64,000 bases of DNA from JAJDAN01 sp046583095 (GTDB taxonomy: Bacteria > Myxococcota_A > UBA9160 > UBA4427). Numbering within the stretch: position 1 is the first letter of the stretch; each line of letters starts with the position of its first letter. Shown piece after piece: positions 16,353-24,987 of the stretch. The stretch covers positions 6,608-70,607 of the forward strand of contig JAYGDB010000143.1 of NCBI GenBank assembly GCA_046583095.1, given 5' to 3'. A program made the translations under genes and the position numbers. The notes beneath the pieces are model-generated. The model had not been told where the DNA came from, ran no database searches, and saw only the letters and a program-made list of their open reading frames with translations.

Positions 16353-17828
16353 TCAGCCGGCAAACCGCTCACGCAGAGAGCGATACAGCCGGCCGAACTC
16401 TTCCCGGCGCGGACCCAACGCGTCTCGTAGTCCGGGCTCCACTTCCAGGACACGATCCACGGGCGGCTGCGTGCAGACGTCCTCGGGTGCCTCGCGGGTC
16501 ACCGAAAGGCGACCCAGGCGGGCGGCGCCGAGAGCCGGTCCCACCTCGGCGCCGGCAGACCGCGTGAGGGGGCGGCCGAGAGCAGACGCCAGGATCCGCG
16601 CCCACAGCTCGCTCTGCGCGCCACCCCCGATCAGCGCGACGCTTTCGATCGGAGCGCCCGAGGCGAGGAGTGCGTCCTGCCCGTCGGCGAGTGCGAACGA
16701 GACACCCTCGAGCACCGCGAGCACCAGCTGTCCAGGACCGGTGTCGTGCGTCATACCGAAGAAGACGCCGCGCGCGTGGGGATCGTTGTGCGGCGTGCGC
16801 TCCCCCGAGAGATACGGGAGGAAGCACGGCACCGCATTCGAGAAGCCCGCTTCGTCGAGGGCCGACTGAGCCAGCGCGAGTGCGGCCGGCTCGTTCGCCG
16901 CGCCGACGAGCCGGGTCACCCACGTGAGACAGCTCGCAGCGCTGAGAATCACCGACATCTGGTGCCAGCGTTCGGGCAAGCAGTGACAGAATGCGTGAAC
17001 GGCTCGCTCTGGATTCGGCGCGAAGTGATCCCCCGCAACGAAGTACACCCCGGACGTCCCCAGGGCCAGGAAGCCCTGCGCCGCGCTGATGATGCCCGCC
17101 CCGACGGCCCCCGCCGCCTGATCCCCCGCGCCGCCCGCCACGACGACGCGTGGGCCCATTCCCCAGCGTGTCGCGAACTCGGGGAGGAGCTCTCCGGTCG
17201 CCTCGCTGCCTTCGACGAGACGCGGCATCGCGGAGAGCGAGAGCCCGGTCGCCTCGACGAGATCCGGCGACCACCTCCTCCGGCCTACGTCGAGCCACAG
17301 GGTTCCCGAGGCGTCCGACATTTCCGATGCGTGCTCGCCCGTGAGGCGCAGACGCAGGAAGTCCTTCGGCAGCAGCACCCGATGGACCCGCTGTGCAACC
17401 TCCGGCTCGTGCTCGGCCAACCACAACAGCTTCGGGGCCGTGAAGCCGGGCATCACGAGATTGCCGGTCGTCTCGCGAACCGACGGCACGCGCCGCTCGA
17501 GCTCTTCGCAGGCGGCTGCGCTGCGCCCGTCGTTCCACAAGATCGCCGGCCGCAGCACCTCGTCCGAGGCGTCGAGCAGCGTTGCACCGTGCATCTGGCC
17601 CGACAGGCCGATGCCGCGCACCGCCGCGACCGCGTCGGGCGAGCGATCCCGCAGCGCATCGACGGCCGCGCACGTCGCTGTCCACCAGGCCGCGGGATCC
17701 TGCTCCGACCACAGGGGTCGAGGACGGCTCACGACGAGCGGCGCGCTCGCCTGGTCGACGATCTGGTCGGCCTCGTCGAGGACGATCGCCTTGACGCCCG
17801 ACGTTCCGAGATCGATGCCGAGGAACAT
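16353..17828 (-). CDS. xylB: Xylulokinase (FGGY family)
   Basis: A 491-residue FGGY carbohydrate kinase with the N-terminal phosphate loop GIDLGTSGVKAIVLD, the xylulokinase-type substrate region LSGQMHGATLLD and ILWNDGRS, the general-base Asp in GGAGDQAAGAVG, and the adenosine motif GGGAQSELWARILA near residue 405. It phosphorylates D-xylulose in the usual pathway. No xylose isomerase or pentose transporter is in the window, so the gene is isolated here; a related sugar is possible. Confidence 0.92.
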   Translation of the reverse strand: MFLGIDLGTSGVKAIVLDEADQIVDQASAPLVVSRPRPLWSEQDPAAWWTATCAAVDALRDRSPDAVAAVRGIGLSGQMHGATLLDASDEVLRPAILWNDGRSAAACEELERRVPSVRETTGNLVMPGFTAPKLLWLAEHEPEVAQRVHRVLLPKDFLRLRLTGEHASEMSDASGTLWLDVGRRRWSPDLVEATGLSLSAMPRLVEGSEATGELLPEFATRWGMGPRVVVAGGAGDQAAGAVGAGIISAAQGFLALGTSGVYFVAGDHFAPNPERAVHAFCHCLPERWHQMSVILSAASCLTWVTRLVGAANEPAALALAQSALDEAGFSNAVPCFLPYLSGERTPHNDPHARGVFFGMTHDTGPGQLVLAVLEGVSFALADGQDALLASGAPIESVALIGGGAQSELWARILASALGRPLTRSAGAEVGPALGAARLGRLSVTREAPEDVCTQPPVDRVLEVEPGLRDALGPRREEFGRLYRSLRERFAG

Positions 17829-17899
17829 GCCCGGGGATTATGGCACCTCCTCGCCGGAGGGCGGGCTCCAGCGGCCACGCGCTCCGGGCGAACCCCGCC

Positions 17900-17905
17900 T
17901 AGAAT
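17900..17905 (+). promoter_or_regulatory. Putative -10 element of a leaderless gene
   Basis: TAGAAT ends 6 nt before the ATG at 17912 with no Shine-Dalgarno between. The same hexamer at the same distance occurs in front of the amidohydrolase start at 42231. Confidence 0.4.
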
Positions 17906-17911
17906 CCAGCC

Positions 17912-18859
17912 ATGGCCCCCCTGCTCGAGACACACGAAGCCCAAAAGCGATTCATCGACGCCGGAGGGCGCCGCTTCGAGGTACACACCGCCGGCGACGA
18001 CTCCAGCAAGCGACTCGCCCTGCTGCTGCACGGCTTTCCCGAGCACGCGATCTCCTGGCGCCACCAGCTGCCGATGCTGGCAGGCCTGGGCTACCGGGTG
18101 TGGGCGCCCAACCAACGAGGGTACGGGCTGAGCCACCGGCCGCCGGAAGTCGCCGACTACTCGCTCGCACATCTCGTCGACGACGTCGGCGTCCTGATCG
18201 ACGCCTCGGGAGCCGAGCACGTCACCCTCTTCGGCCACGATTGGGGAGGCGCCGTCGCCTGGGCGGCCGCGCTCACCCATGCCCGCCCGCAGATCGAGCG
18301 ACTCGTCGTGATGAACCTGCCGCACCCGCAGAAATTCGCGGAGAACCTGCGCGGCAACTGGCGGCAGCGAATTCGCTCCTTGTACATACTCTTCTTCCAG
18401 ATTCCCGGGTTGCCCGAGTGGTTGCTCACCCGCAACAATGCCCAACTCGTCGCGACTGTCTTCGCCCAGGGCAGCGGCCGGCCGGATCTCTTCCCCCAGG
18501 AGGTGCTCGAGGTCTATCGCGAGAACGCCCTGCAGCCAGGCGCCGCGACAGCCATGCTCAACTGGTACCGAGCGGCGGTGCGCGGACGCGGGGATCTCGG
18601 CGATCGCTTCCTGGGCGAGGGAAAGCTCGATATCCCGACCCTGATGGTCTGGGGCGAGAACGACAAGGCACTCGGGAAGGAACTCACCTACGGAACCGAA
18701 GAGCTCGTCGAGGACTTCACGCTTCGCTACCTGCCCACGTCCCACTGGGTCAACCAGGAGGCCCCGGAAGAAGTGAATCGCATCGTCGAGGCCTGGTTGA
18801 CCGGACAGCCCGTGCCGGACTTCGAGACAGACCGCGCGAGCGGGGAGGAAGCAACGTGA
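17912..18859 (+). CDS. Alpha/beta hydrolase, epoxide-hydrolase-like
   Basis: A 315-residue alpha/beta hydrolase with the oxyanion motif LHGFPEH, nucleophile elbow GHDWGG (Asp as nucleophile, as in epoxide hydrolases and haloalkane dehalogenases), an acid in WGENDKALG and the catalytic His in TSHWVNQE. The cap carries Tyr residues typical of EphA-like enzymes, which favours an epoxide hydrolase. The stop codon overlaps the start of the RidA-family gene (GTGA), so the two are coupled. Confidence 0.88.
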   Translation: MAPLLETHEAQKRFIDAGGRRFEVHTAGDDSSKRLALLLHGFPEHAISWRHQLPMLAGLGYRVWAPNQRGYGLSHRPPEVADYSLAHLVDDVGVLIDASGAEHVTLFGHDWGGAVAWAAALTHARPQIERLVVMNLPHPQKFAENLRGNWRQRIRSLYILFFQIPGLPEWLLTRNNAQLVATVFAQGSGRPDLFPQEVLEVYRENALQPGAATAMLNWYRAAVRGRGDLGDRFLGEGKLDIPTLMVWGENDKALGKELTYGTEELVEDFTLRYLPTSHWVNQEAPEEVNRIVEAWLTGQPVPDFETDRASGEEAT

Positions 18860-19239
18860 GCGCACGCAAGGTCACCGTCGATGGTGTCGGAAAGCTACCC
18901 GCCTTCTGCCACGCCAGCGTGGCGGGCGAATTCATCTACGTCTCCGGCACCCTCGGAACGAAGACCGGGAGCTTCGAACTGGTGGACGGCGGCACAGGCC
19001 CCGAGACCACCCAGACCCTTCGCAACATCGAGACGATCCTCGAGGGCTGTGGCGCGGGCCTCGAGCACCTCGTGAAGATCAACGTCTTCCTGACGGACAT
19101 GACGACCTTCCGGGACATGAACGAGGCCTATCTCGAGGTGATCGGCGCCTCGCCGCCGGCACGCATCACTGTGGGCTGCTCGGGACTCGCCCTGGGCGCC
19201 GCCGTGGAGATCGATGCAGTCGCCTACACGGGGCCCTGA
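18856..19239 (+). CDS. RidA/YjgF family protein
   Basis: A 127-residue member of the Rid family, many of which hydrolyse reactive enamine/imine intermediates. The family pattern is clear: YVSGTLGT, TLRNIETILEGCGAGLEHLVKINVFLTDM and the C-terminal SPPARITVGCSGLALGAAVEIDAVAY. The Arg that fixes substrate carboxylates in RidA is present in PARITV. The GTG start overlaps the hydrolase stop by 4 nt and GGGAGGAA lies just upstream. Its stop TGA abuts the stop of nqrM on the other strand (TGATCA). Confidence 0.9.
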   Translation: MSARKVTVDGVGKLPAFCHASVAGEFIYVSGTLGTKTGSFELVDGGTGPETTQTLRNIETILEGCGAGLEHLVKINVFLTDMTTFRDMNEAYLEVIGASPPARITVGCSGLALGAAVEIDAVAYTGP

Positions 19240-19434
19240 TCAGCCCGCCCCGTCTTGCTGCTGGGCCGCGAGGCGCTTGAGCTCGCACTCCCGCTGAGCA
19301 GCCTCGTCGCAGGGACAGTCGCCGCCGGTGCCACCGCAGGAGCCCTGGAGGCGCCTGCCGTGGACCATCACGCCGATCGCCATCGCGGCCATTACGGCGA
19401 TGAAGACGAGGAACGTGGCGATGAAGGTCTGCAT
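19240..19434 (-). CDS. nqrM: Na+-NQR maturation factor NqrM
   Basis: A 64-residue protein with one membrane helix (about residues 4-24) and four cysteines (33, 40, 42, 50; SCGG...CPC...C), the pattern of NqrM, which helps deliver iron to the NqrD/NqrE site of Na+-NQR. It is the last gene of the nqr operon; its ATG shares one base with the apbE stop (TGATG). Confidence 0.93.
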   Translation of the reverse strand: MQTFIATFLVFIAVMAAMAIGVMVHGRRLQGSCGGTGGDCPCDEAAQRECELKRLAAQQQDGAG

Positions 19435-20507
19435 CAGGGTCGTGTCCTGAGGACGGTGAATGCCGGGGTCTCCCGATTGCCGAAGGTACCGTCCTTCTCG
19501 CGGATGATGAAGTAGGCAGCCAGCGCGCGCTCCTCGGCGAGCGCGTAACCCGCCTCGGGGCCCAGCACGTTCAAGGCCGTCGCCCAGGCGTCGGCCCGCA
19601 TGGCCTCGTCGGCAAGAACTGTCACGGACGCAAGGGCGTGGCCAATCGGACGGCCATCACGCGGATCGATCGTGTGGGAGATCCGCAGCCCGTCCTGCTC
19701 GTAGTAGTTGCGGTAGTCCCCGGACGTCGCCATCCCCGATTCCACCAGCGGAACGACGTCGTGGACCCTCCGCTGGCCCTCGCGCTCAGGGACCTCGATG
19801 GCGACGCGCCAGGGCGATCCGTCGAGCTTTCGGCCCCGTCCGCGCAGTTCGCCCCCGATCTCGACCAGGTGCTCGGGGTAACCCAGGCGAACCAGATCTT
19901 CCGACACGGCGTCCACCCCGTAGCCCTTCGCGATGGCGGACACATCACACTCCAGCCGGGGGTCGGACTTCACGAGAGCGCCTCCCTGCAGCCGAATCCG
20001 CTGCCAGCCGACTCGCTCGCGGAGGAGCCTGAGCTCCGCCGGAGTCGGCTCCCGGGAGATCCGCGCGCCGTCACCGAACCCCCATGCCTGCACGAGCGGA
20101 CGGATCGTGATATCGAAGGCGCCGCCGGATGCCTCGCTCACCTCGAGCGAGGCGCCGACCACTTTCAAGAGTTCGCGGGAGGCCCGAAACGGCTCGGTCG
20201 AAGCGTGGCGGTTGAAACGTGAGATCTCCGAACCCGGATCCCAGTTGGACATGCCGGCGTTCACCGCAACAAGTCGCTCGCGAATCACCCGCGCGATTTC
20301 GGCGTGCTCCTCCTGGGAGAGATCTTCGGCAGCAACCTTCACGAGGAAGGTCGTTCCCATCGTCGGGCCCGAGAACTCGAAGATCGGGCCCGGCAGGTCG
20401 GCCCAGTACAGACGGTGCAGCGAGGCCGCCGTCAACACCACCACCGCGATCACGAGCAGCACCTTCGCACGCGTCGTGAGTCCGCCCTTTACGAGCGGGG
20501 ATGACAT
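19434..20507 (-). CDS. apbE: FAD:protein FMN transferase ApbE
   Basis: A 357-residue ApbE with an N-terminal membrane anchor (about residues 14-32) in place of the usual lipobox. It attaches FMN from FAD to threonines of NqrB and NqrC. Motifs seen are GPTMGTTF, SNWDPGSEISRFN, GGAFDITIRPLVQAWGFG, LECDVSAIAKGYGVD, the EIGGELRGRG loop and SHTIDPRDGRP, with the metal-site acid in VTVLADEAMRADAWATALNVLG. It lies 13 bp after nqrF in the operon, matching its role. Confidence 0.95.
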   Translation of the reverse strand: MSSPLVKGGLTTRAKVLLVIAVVVLTAASLHRLYWADLPGPIFEFSGPTMGTTFLVKVAAEDLSQEEHAEIARVIRERLVAVNAGMSNWDPGSEISRFNRHASTEPFRASRELLKVVGASLEVSEASGGAFDITIRPLVQAWGFGDGARISREPTPAELRLLRERVGWQRIRLQGGALVKSDPRLECDVSAIAKGYGVDAVSEDLVRLGYPEHLVEIGGELRGRGRKLDGSPWRVAIEVPEREGQRRVHDVVPLVESGMATSGDYRNYYEQDGLRISHTIDPRDGRPIGHALASVTVLADEAMRADAWATALNVLGPEAGYALAEERALAAYFIIREKDGTFGNRETPAFTVLRTRP

Positions 20508-20520
20508 CTTCTCGCCGCGA

Positions 20521-21744
20521 TCAGCCGAAGTCGTCGAACGCGATGTTCTCCGGCTCGACTCCCAGGTCGGTCAACATCTGGATCACCGCGTTGTTCATCA
20601 TCGGCGGCCCACAGATGTAGTATTCGCAGTCTTCAGGGGACTCGTGATCCTTCAGGTAGTTGTCGTGGAGCACCTGGTGGATGAACCCCGTGTAGCCGTC
20701 CCAGCCGTCTTCCTCGAGAGGCTCCGACAGAGCCAGGTGCCACTCGAAGTTCTCGTTCTCCGCAGCGATGGTGTCGAAGTGGTCGATGTAGAACGCCTCG
20801 CGGAGGCTGCGCGCGCCGTACCAGAAGCTCACCTTCCGGTTCGTGAGCAGGCGCCGGAACTGATCAAAGATGTGGGAGCGCATCGGCGCCATCCCGGCGC
20901 CTCCGCCGATGAAGACCATCTCGTTGTCGGTCGGCTTCGCGAAAAACTCTCCGTACGGACCCGAGATCACCACCTCGTCACCGGGCTTCAGACCGAAGAG
21001 GTAGGAGGTCATGATCCCCGGCGGCACGTCCGGCTGGCGCGGAGGCGGCGAGGCCACCCGGATATTCAGCAAGATGATGCCCTTCTCTTCGGGGTAGTTC
21101 GCCATCGAATAGGCGCGCTCGACGGACTCGGTGACCTTGGAGACGAATTTCCACTGGTCGAAGCGATCCCAGTCCTCCCGATACTCCTCCTCGACGTCGA
21201 AGTCCTTGTAGGCGATCTCGTGAGGCGGGCACTCGATCTGGATGTAGCCGCCCGCACGAAACGGCACCTCCTCGCCCTCGGGCAGCTCGAGCACCAGCTC
21301 CTTGATGAAAGTGGCGACGTTGTGGTTCGACCGGACCCGGCAGGCCCACTTGCGAACGCTGAAGACCTCCGGCGGGATCTCGATCCGCATGTCCTCTTTG
21401 ACCTTCACCTGGCACGAGAGGCGACAGCCCTCGCGCGCTTCGCCACGCGAGATGTGCCCGAGCTCTGTCGGCAGGATCGCGCCGCCGCCCTCGTGAACCT
21501 TGACCAGGCAGACCCCACAGGTGCCCTGCCCGCCGCAGGCGGAGGGAATGAAGATCTGGTTGTCGGCCAGGGTGCCCAGCAAGGTGCCACCGCCGTAGGC
21601 GGTCAGCGTGTGGTCGGGATCGTCGTTGATCGCGATCTCGACGGCGCCACTCGCTACCAGGCGGCTCTTGGCGACCAGCAGGATCGCCACCAGCACGAGA
21701 ATCGTCAGCGTGAAGCCGATGACACCGAAAGCCACGTCCATCAT
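20521..21744 (-). CDS. nqrF: Na+-translocating NADH:quinone reductase subunit F
   Basis: The electron-entry subunit: an N-terminal membrane helix (about residues 4-25), a [2Fe-2S] ferredoxin domain with Cys70, Cys76, Cys79 and Cys111 (CGGQGTCGVC ... SC), then an FAD/NADH reductase module with RAYSMANYPEE, GGGAGMAPMRS and the C-terminal CEYYICGPPMMNNAV. Length (407 aa) is normal. Start is ATG at 21744 or the next codon. Confidence 0.96.
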   Translation of the reverse strand: MMDVAFGVIGFTLTILVLVAILLVAKSRLVASGAVEIAINDDPDHTLTAYGGGTLLGTLADNQIFIPSACGGQGTCGVCLVKVHEGGGAILPTELGHISRGEAREGCRLSCQVKVKEDMRIEIPPEVFSVRKWACRVRSNHNVATFIKELVLELPEGEEVPFRAGGYIQIECPPHEIAYKDFDVEEEYREDWDRFDQWKFVSKVTESVERAYSMANYPEEKGIILLNIRVASPPPRQPDVPPGIMTSYLFGLKPGDEVVISGPYGEFFAKPTDNEMVFIGGGAGMAPMRSHIFDQFRRLLTNRKVSFWYGARSLREAFYIDHFDTIAAENENFEWHLALSEPLEEDGWDGYTGFIHQVLHDNYLKDHESPEDCEYYICGPPMMNNAVIQMLTDLGVEPENIAFDDFG

Positions 21745-21764
21745 GGGAACTGGATCTCCACGGC

Positions 21765-22376
21765 CTAGAGCTGAATTCCGGAGAACGCCATGAACCCGAC
21801 CGACATCAGCCCGACGATGATGAAGGTGGCCCCCAACCCGCGAAGCGGAGGCGGCACGTTGCTGTAGCGCAACTTCTCGCGGATCGCGGCCAGCGCGGCG
21901 ATCGCGAGCGCCCAGCCGATCCCCGAGCCCAGTCCGAAGACGGTGGCCTCACCCAGGCTGTAGTCACGCTGCTGCATGAAGAGCGACGCGCCGAGGATCG
22001 CGCAATTAACGGCAATCAGCGGCAGAAAGACACCCAGCGCGTTGTAGAGGGCCGGCGAGTAGCGATCGAGGACCATCTCGACGATCTGCACCGTGGCTGC
22101 GATGGTGCCGATCAACACGAGGTAGCCCAGGAACTCCACGTCCACGTCCGGCAGCCCGGCCCAGGCCAGGCTGCCCTCCTGCAGGAAGGTCACATTCAGA
22201 AACTGGTTGAGCGGCGTCGTGACGGCCAGCACGAAGATGACCGCGCCGCCGAGCCCGATTGCCGTCTCCACCTTCTTCGAGCATGCCAGGAAGGAGCACA
22301 TGCCCAGGAAGAAGGCCAGAGCCATGTTCTCAACGAAGACCGCCTTCGTTACCAAGCTCAAGTAGTGCTCCAACAT
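21765..22376 (-). CDS. nqrE: Na+-translocating NADH:quinone reductase subunit E
   Basis: A 203-residue polytopic subunit with the conserved N-terminus EHYLSLVTKAVFVENMALAFFLGMCSFLA. The Cys in FFLGMC and the Cys in LIAVNCAILGA are those that, with NqrD cysteines, bind the membrane-embedded iron centre. The start chosen matches the family start and places 47 nt of overlap with the end of nqrD. Confidence 0.96.
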   Translation of the reverse strand: MLEHYLSLVTKAVFVENMALAFFLGMCSFLACSKKVETAIGLGGAVIFVLAVTTPLNQFLNVTFLQEGSLAWAGLPDVDVEFLGYLVLIGTIAATVQIVEMVLDRYSPALYNALGVFLPLIAVNCAILGASLFMQQRDYSLGEATVFGLGSGIGWALAIAALAAIREKLRYSNVPPPLRGLGATFIIVGLMSVGFMAFSGIQL

Positions 22377-23001
22377 GGAACTCCTCCTCCACTTGCTCGG
22401 GCTTCCAGCTGCGAACCACCCAGATGAAGCCGCCGATCAGCAAGAATGCCGCCGGGGACAAGGCCATCAGGCCGTTCGGCTGGTACCAACCCCCTTCGGT
22501 CACGGGGCTCAAGATCGTAACTCCGAAGAGCTTTCCGCTCCCGAAGAGTTCGCGCATGAAAGCCACGGCCATCAGGACGATCGCGTAGCCGAAGCCATTG
22601 CCAAGCGCATCCAACGCCGATCTCTTCACCGAATTCTGCATCGCGAAGGCCTCGGCGCGACCCATGATGATGCAGTTCGTGATGATCAGGCCGACGAAGA
22701 CCGTCAACTCCTTGCTGATGTCGAACACGTAGGCCTGCAGGATCTGGTCGGTGATGATCACGAGGGACGCGATGATCGTGAGTTGCACGATGATCCGGAT
22801 GCTCGAGGGGACACGATTTCGGATCAGGCTCACGGCCACGTTCGATCCGAGCAGCACGAAGATCACCGCCAGGCTCATCACCATCGACGTCGACATCTTC
22901 GTCGTCACGGCCAGCGCGGAGCAGATCCCGAGCACCTGCAACGCAATCGGATTGTTGTTGAAGAGGGGGTCGAGAAGCGCTTCGCGATCGACTGCAGCCA
23001 T
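22330..23001 (-). CDS. nqrD: Na+-translocating NADH:quinone reductase subunit D
   Basis: A 223-residue membrane subunit with LFNNNPIALQVLGICSALAVTTKM and VFVGLIITNCIIMGRAEAFA, the two half-sites with the iron-ligand cysteines. The ATG at 23001 shares one base with the nqrC stop. The C-terminus runs past the usual end with a short charged extension (EQVEEEFHVGALLELGNEGG), so the gene overlaps nqrE by 47 nt, which is unusual for this operon. Confidence 0.95.
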   Translation of the reverse strand: MAAVDREALLDPLFNNNPIALQVLGICSALAVTTKMSTSMVMSLAVIFVLLGSNVAVSLIRNRVPSSIRIIVQLTIIASLVIITDQILQAYVFDISKELTVFVGLIITNCIIMGRAEAFAMQNSVKRSALDALGNGFGYAIVLMAVAFMRELFGSGKLFGVTILSPVTEGGWYQPNGLMALSPAAFLLIGGFIWVVRSWKPEQVEEEFHVGALLELGNEGGLR

Positions 23002-23780
23002 CAGGTACTTCCTCCCATTCGAGCCGCCGTGAGATACGGTCCAAACCCGTCTTCCCCCAGCCAGAAGCGCACGAGGTTGCCCACTCCCCGGCTGGTGATC
23101 GTGGCCCCGGACAGGCCGTCCACATTGTACGGATCCGTCTCGGGCGGGCCCGCCACTCCCTTTTTCACGTTGATCAGCGGGCGACCTCGGCCGTCGTAGA
23201 CCTTGCGCCCCTTCCAGAGCCTCTTCCAACGGGGATTGTCGATCTCACCCCCGAGCCCGGGAGTCTCCTTGTGCTCGTAGAAGGTGATCCCGACGACGGT
23301 CTGGGTATCCGCAGCCAGCGCGATGTAGCCGTAGAGCGTCGACCACAGGCCCTGGCCCGAAATCGGCACGATCACGGCCTTGAACTCGCCGTCCTGCACG
23401 ACGCGGTACACCATGCCGTGAGTCGGAAGCCGCCGCACCTTCGCGGCGTTCGGCGGGGCTTCGCGACTGGTCGCCGGATCCTTTGCGGCTCTGCGCTGAT
23501 CGAAGTGCACGGTATCGACGCCCTCGAGGACTGCGCCGCTCGCCAGATCCACCACCGCGGCAACGATGTTCTCGTCGAAGCGCAGCTGTGCATCTTCACG
23601 CGTGATGCTCTCCCCCTCCTCCATCAAGCCGGCCACCACGAGCACCTTCTTCTGGCGATCGAGAGCAATGTTCTCCGCCTGCCGATCCCTGAGCAGGACC
23701 GAGGCGCCGGAAACGAGGACCGAGCAGACCGCGCAGACGGCAACCGCGAAGAGCACGATGTAGCTGGTACTATGCTGCAC
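23001..23780 (-). CDS. nqrC: Na+-translocating NADH:quinone reductase subunit C
   Basis: A 259-residue subunit with one N-terminal membrane helix and a periplasmic FMN-carrying domain. The flavinylation motif DGLSGAT is at residues 221-227, with Thr227 the expected FMN-linked residue. GQGLWSTLYGYIAL and EHKETPGLGGEI are family blocks. The gene overlaps the end of nqrB by 11 nt and the start of nqrD by 1 nt. Confidence 0.96.
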   Translation of the reverse strand: MQHSTSYIVLFAVAVCAVCSVLVSGASVLLRDRQAENIALDRQKKVLVVAGLMEEGESITREDAQLRFDENIVAAVVDLASGAVLEGVDTVHFDQRRAAKDPATSREAPPNAAKVRRLPTHGMVYRVVQDGEFKAVIVPISGQGLWSTLYGYIALAADTQTVVGITFYEHKETPGLGGEIDNPRWKRLWKGRKVYDGRGRPLINVKKGVAGPPETDPYNVDGLSGATITSRGVGNLVRFWLGEDGFGPYLTAARMGGST

Positions 23781-24987
23781 AGCGCGCCTCTCTCCTGCGG
23801 ATGTTCGACTGCACGACGAAGTGGTCGATGAGCGGCGCGAACATGTTCATGAAGAGAATCGACAGCATCATTCCCTCAGGATAGGCCGGGTTCACGACGC
23901 GGATCAGGATGCACATCACGCCGATCCCGATCCCGTAGCCCCACTTGCCGGGGTTCGAGAAGGCCGACGACACCGGGTCGGTTGCCATGAACACCATCCC
24001 GAACGCCCAGCCGCCCAACACGAAGTGCCAGTAGAACGGAACCGCGAAGAACGGATTCGTGTCGGAGCCCGCAAGATTCAGCAGCAAGACCATCGCGACG
24101 GTTCCCAGGGTAACCCCCGCCATGGTTCGCCACGAAGCGATGCGCGTGACGAGCAGGAACGCAGCACCGAGCAGGCACGCCAACGCCGAGGTCTCGCCCA
24201 TCGAGCCCGCGATGCGCCCGAAGAACGCCTGCGACCAACTCGCGGCATCCAGTACGCCGGGCGTGACCGCAGCCTGCGCGAGCCAGGTAGCACCGGCGAA
24301 CGAGTCGACGCCGCTGAAGTCGGCGGCGATCCAGGGCGCGTCTCCGCTCATGAAGGCCGGGTAGGCGAAGAAGAGAAAGGCACGGCCGACGAGCGCGGGA
24401 TTCAGGAAGTTCATCCCGGTGCCCCCGAACACCTCTTTGCCAAAGACGATCCCGAAGACGATGCCCAGGACGACCATCCAGAGCGGAATCGTGGGCGGCA
24501 GCGTGAGGGGCAGCAGCATGCCGCTCACGAGGAAGCCCTCGTTGATCTCGTGGCCCCGGATCACGGCCGAAGTCATTTCGACGGCTCCGCCGGCCAGCAT
24601 CGTCGTAATCAGGACCGGCAGGTAGTAGAGGGCGCCGTGGATGAAGCAGAGCAGCGGGTGGGTGTTCGTGAACGAGAAACCGGCCTGGGTGAGCAGCCAC
24701 GTCTGCCAGGAGTCGAGCGGGACCGCGCCGCTCGCGATCGCGAACTGGGCCTGGTAGCCCGAGTTGTACATCGCCCACAGGATGCAGGGCACGAGCGCGA
24801 TGACGACGCTGAACATCATCCGCTTCAGATCCATCCCGTCGCGCACGTGGGCGGCCGTCTGCGTCACCTCCCCGGGCGTGTAGAGGATGGTGTCCTGCAT
24901 CTCGTAGAGGGCGTAGAACTTCTCGAACCTCCCGCCTTCTTCGAACAGAGGCTTGAGCTTGTCGAGCGCTTCGCGGATCGGATCCAT
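23770..24987 (-). CDS. nqrB: Na+-translocating NADH:quinone reductase subunit B
   Basis: A 405-residue, roughly ten-helix subunit that carries covalent FMN and forms the Na+ path. The FMN-linked threonine is expected in GSMGETSALA (Thr266). Conserved blocks are GHEINEGFLVSGMLLPLTLPPTIPLW, FGGTGMNFLNPALVGRAFLFFAYP and MATDPVSSAF. The ATG at 24987 shares one base with the nqrA stop (TGATG). The frame stays open upstream inside nqrA; that part is not protein-like. Confidence 0.97.
   Translation of the reverse strand: MDPIREALDKLKPLFEEGGRFEKFYALYEMQDTILYTPGEVTQTAAHVRDGMDLKRMMFSVVIALVPCILWAMYNSGYQAQFAIASGAVPLDSWQTWLLTQAGFSFTNTHPLLCFIHGALYYLPVLITTMLAGGAVEMTSAVIRGHEINEGFLVSGMLLPLTLPPTIPLWMVVLGIVFGIVFGKEVFGGTGMNFLNPALVGRAFLFFAYPAFMSGDAPWIAADFSGVDSFAGATWLAQAAVTPGVLDAASWSQAFFGRIAGSMGETSALACLLGAAFLLVTRIASWRTMAGVTLGTVAMVLLLNLAGSDTNPFFAVPFYWHFVLGGWAFGMVFMATDPVSSAFSNPGKWGYGIGIGVMCILIRVVNPAYPEGMMLSILFMNMFAPLIDHFVVQSNIRRREARCAA

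Noticed and set aside
17341..18855. Plus-strand frame upstream of the RidA-family start
   Set aside because: It is antisense to xylB and out of frame with the hydrolase gene; only the part from 18856 is family-like.
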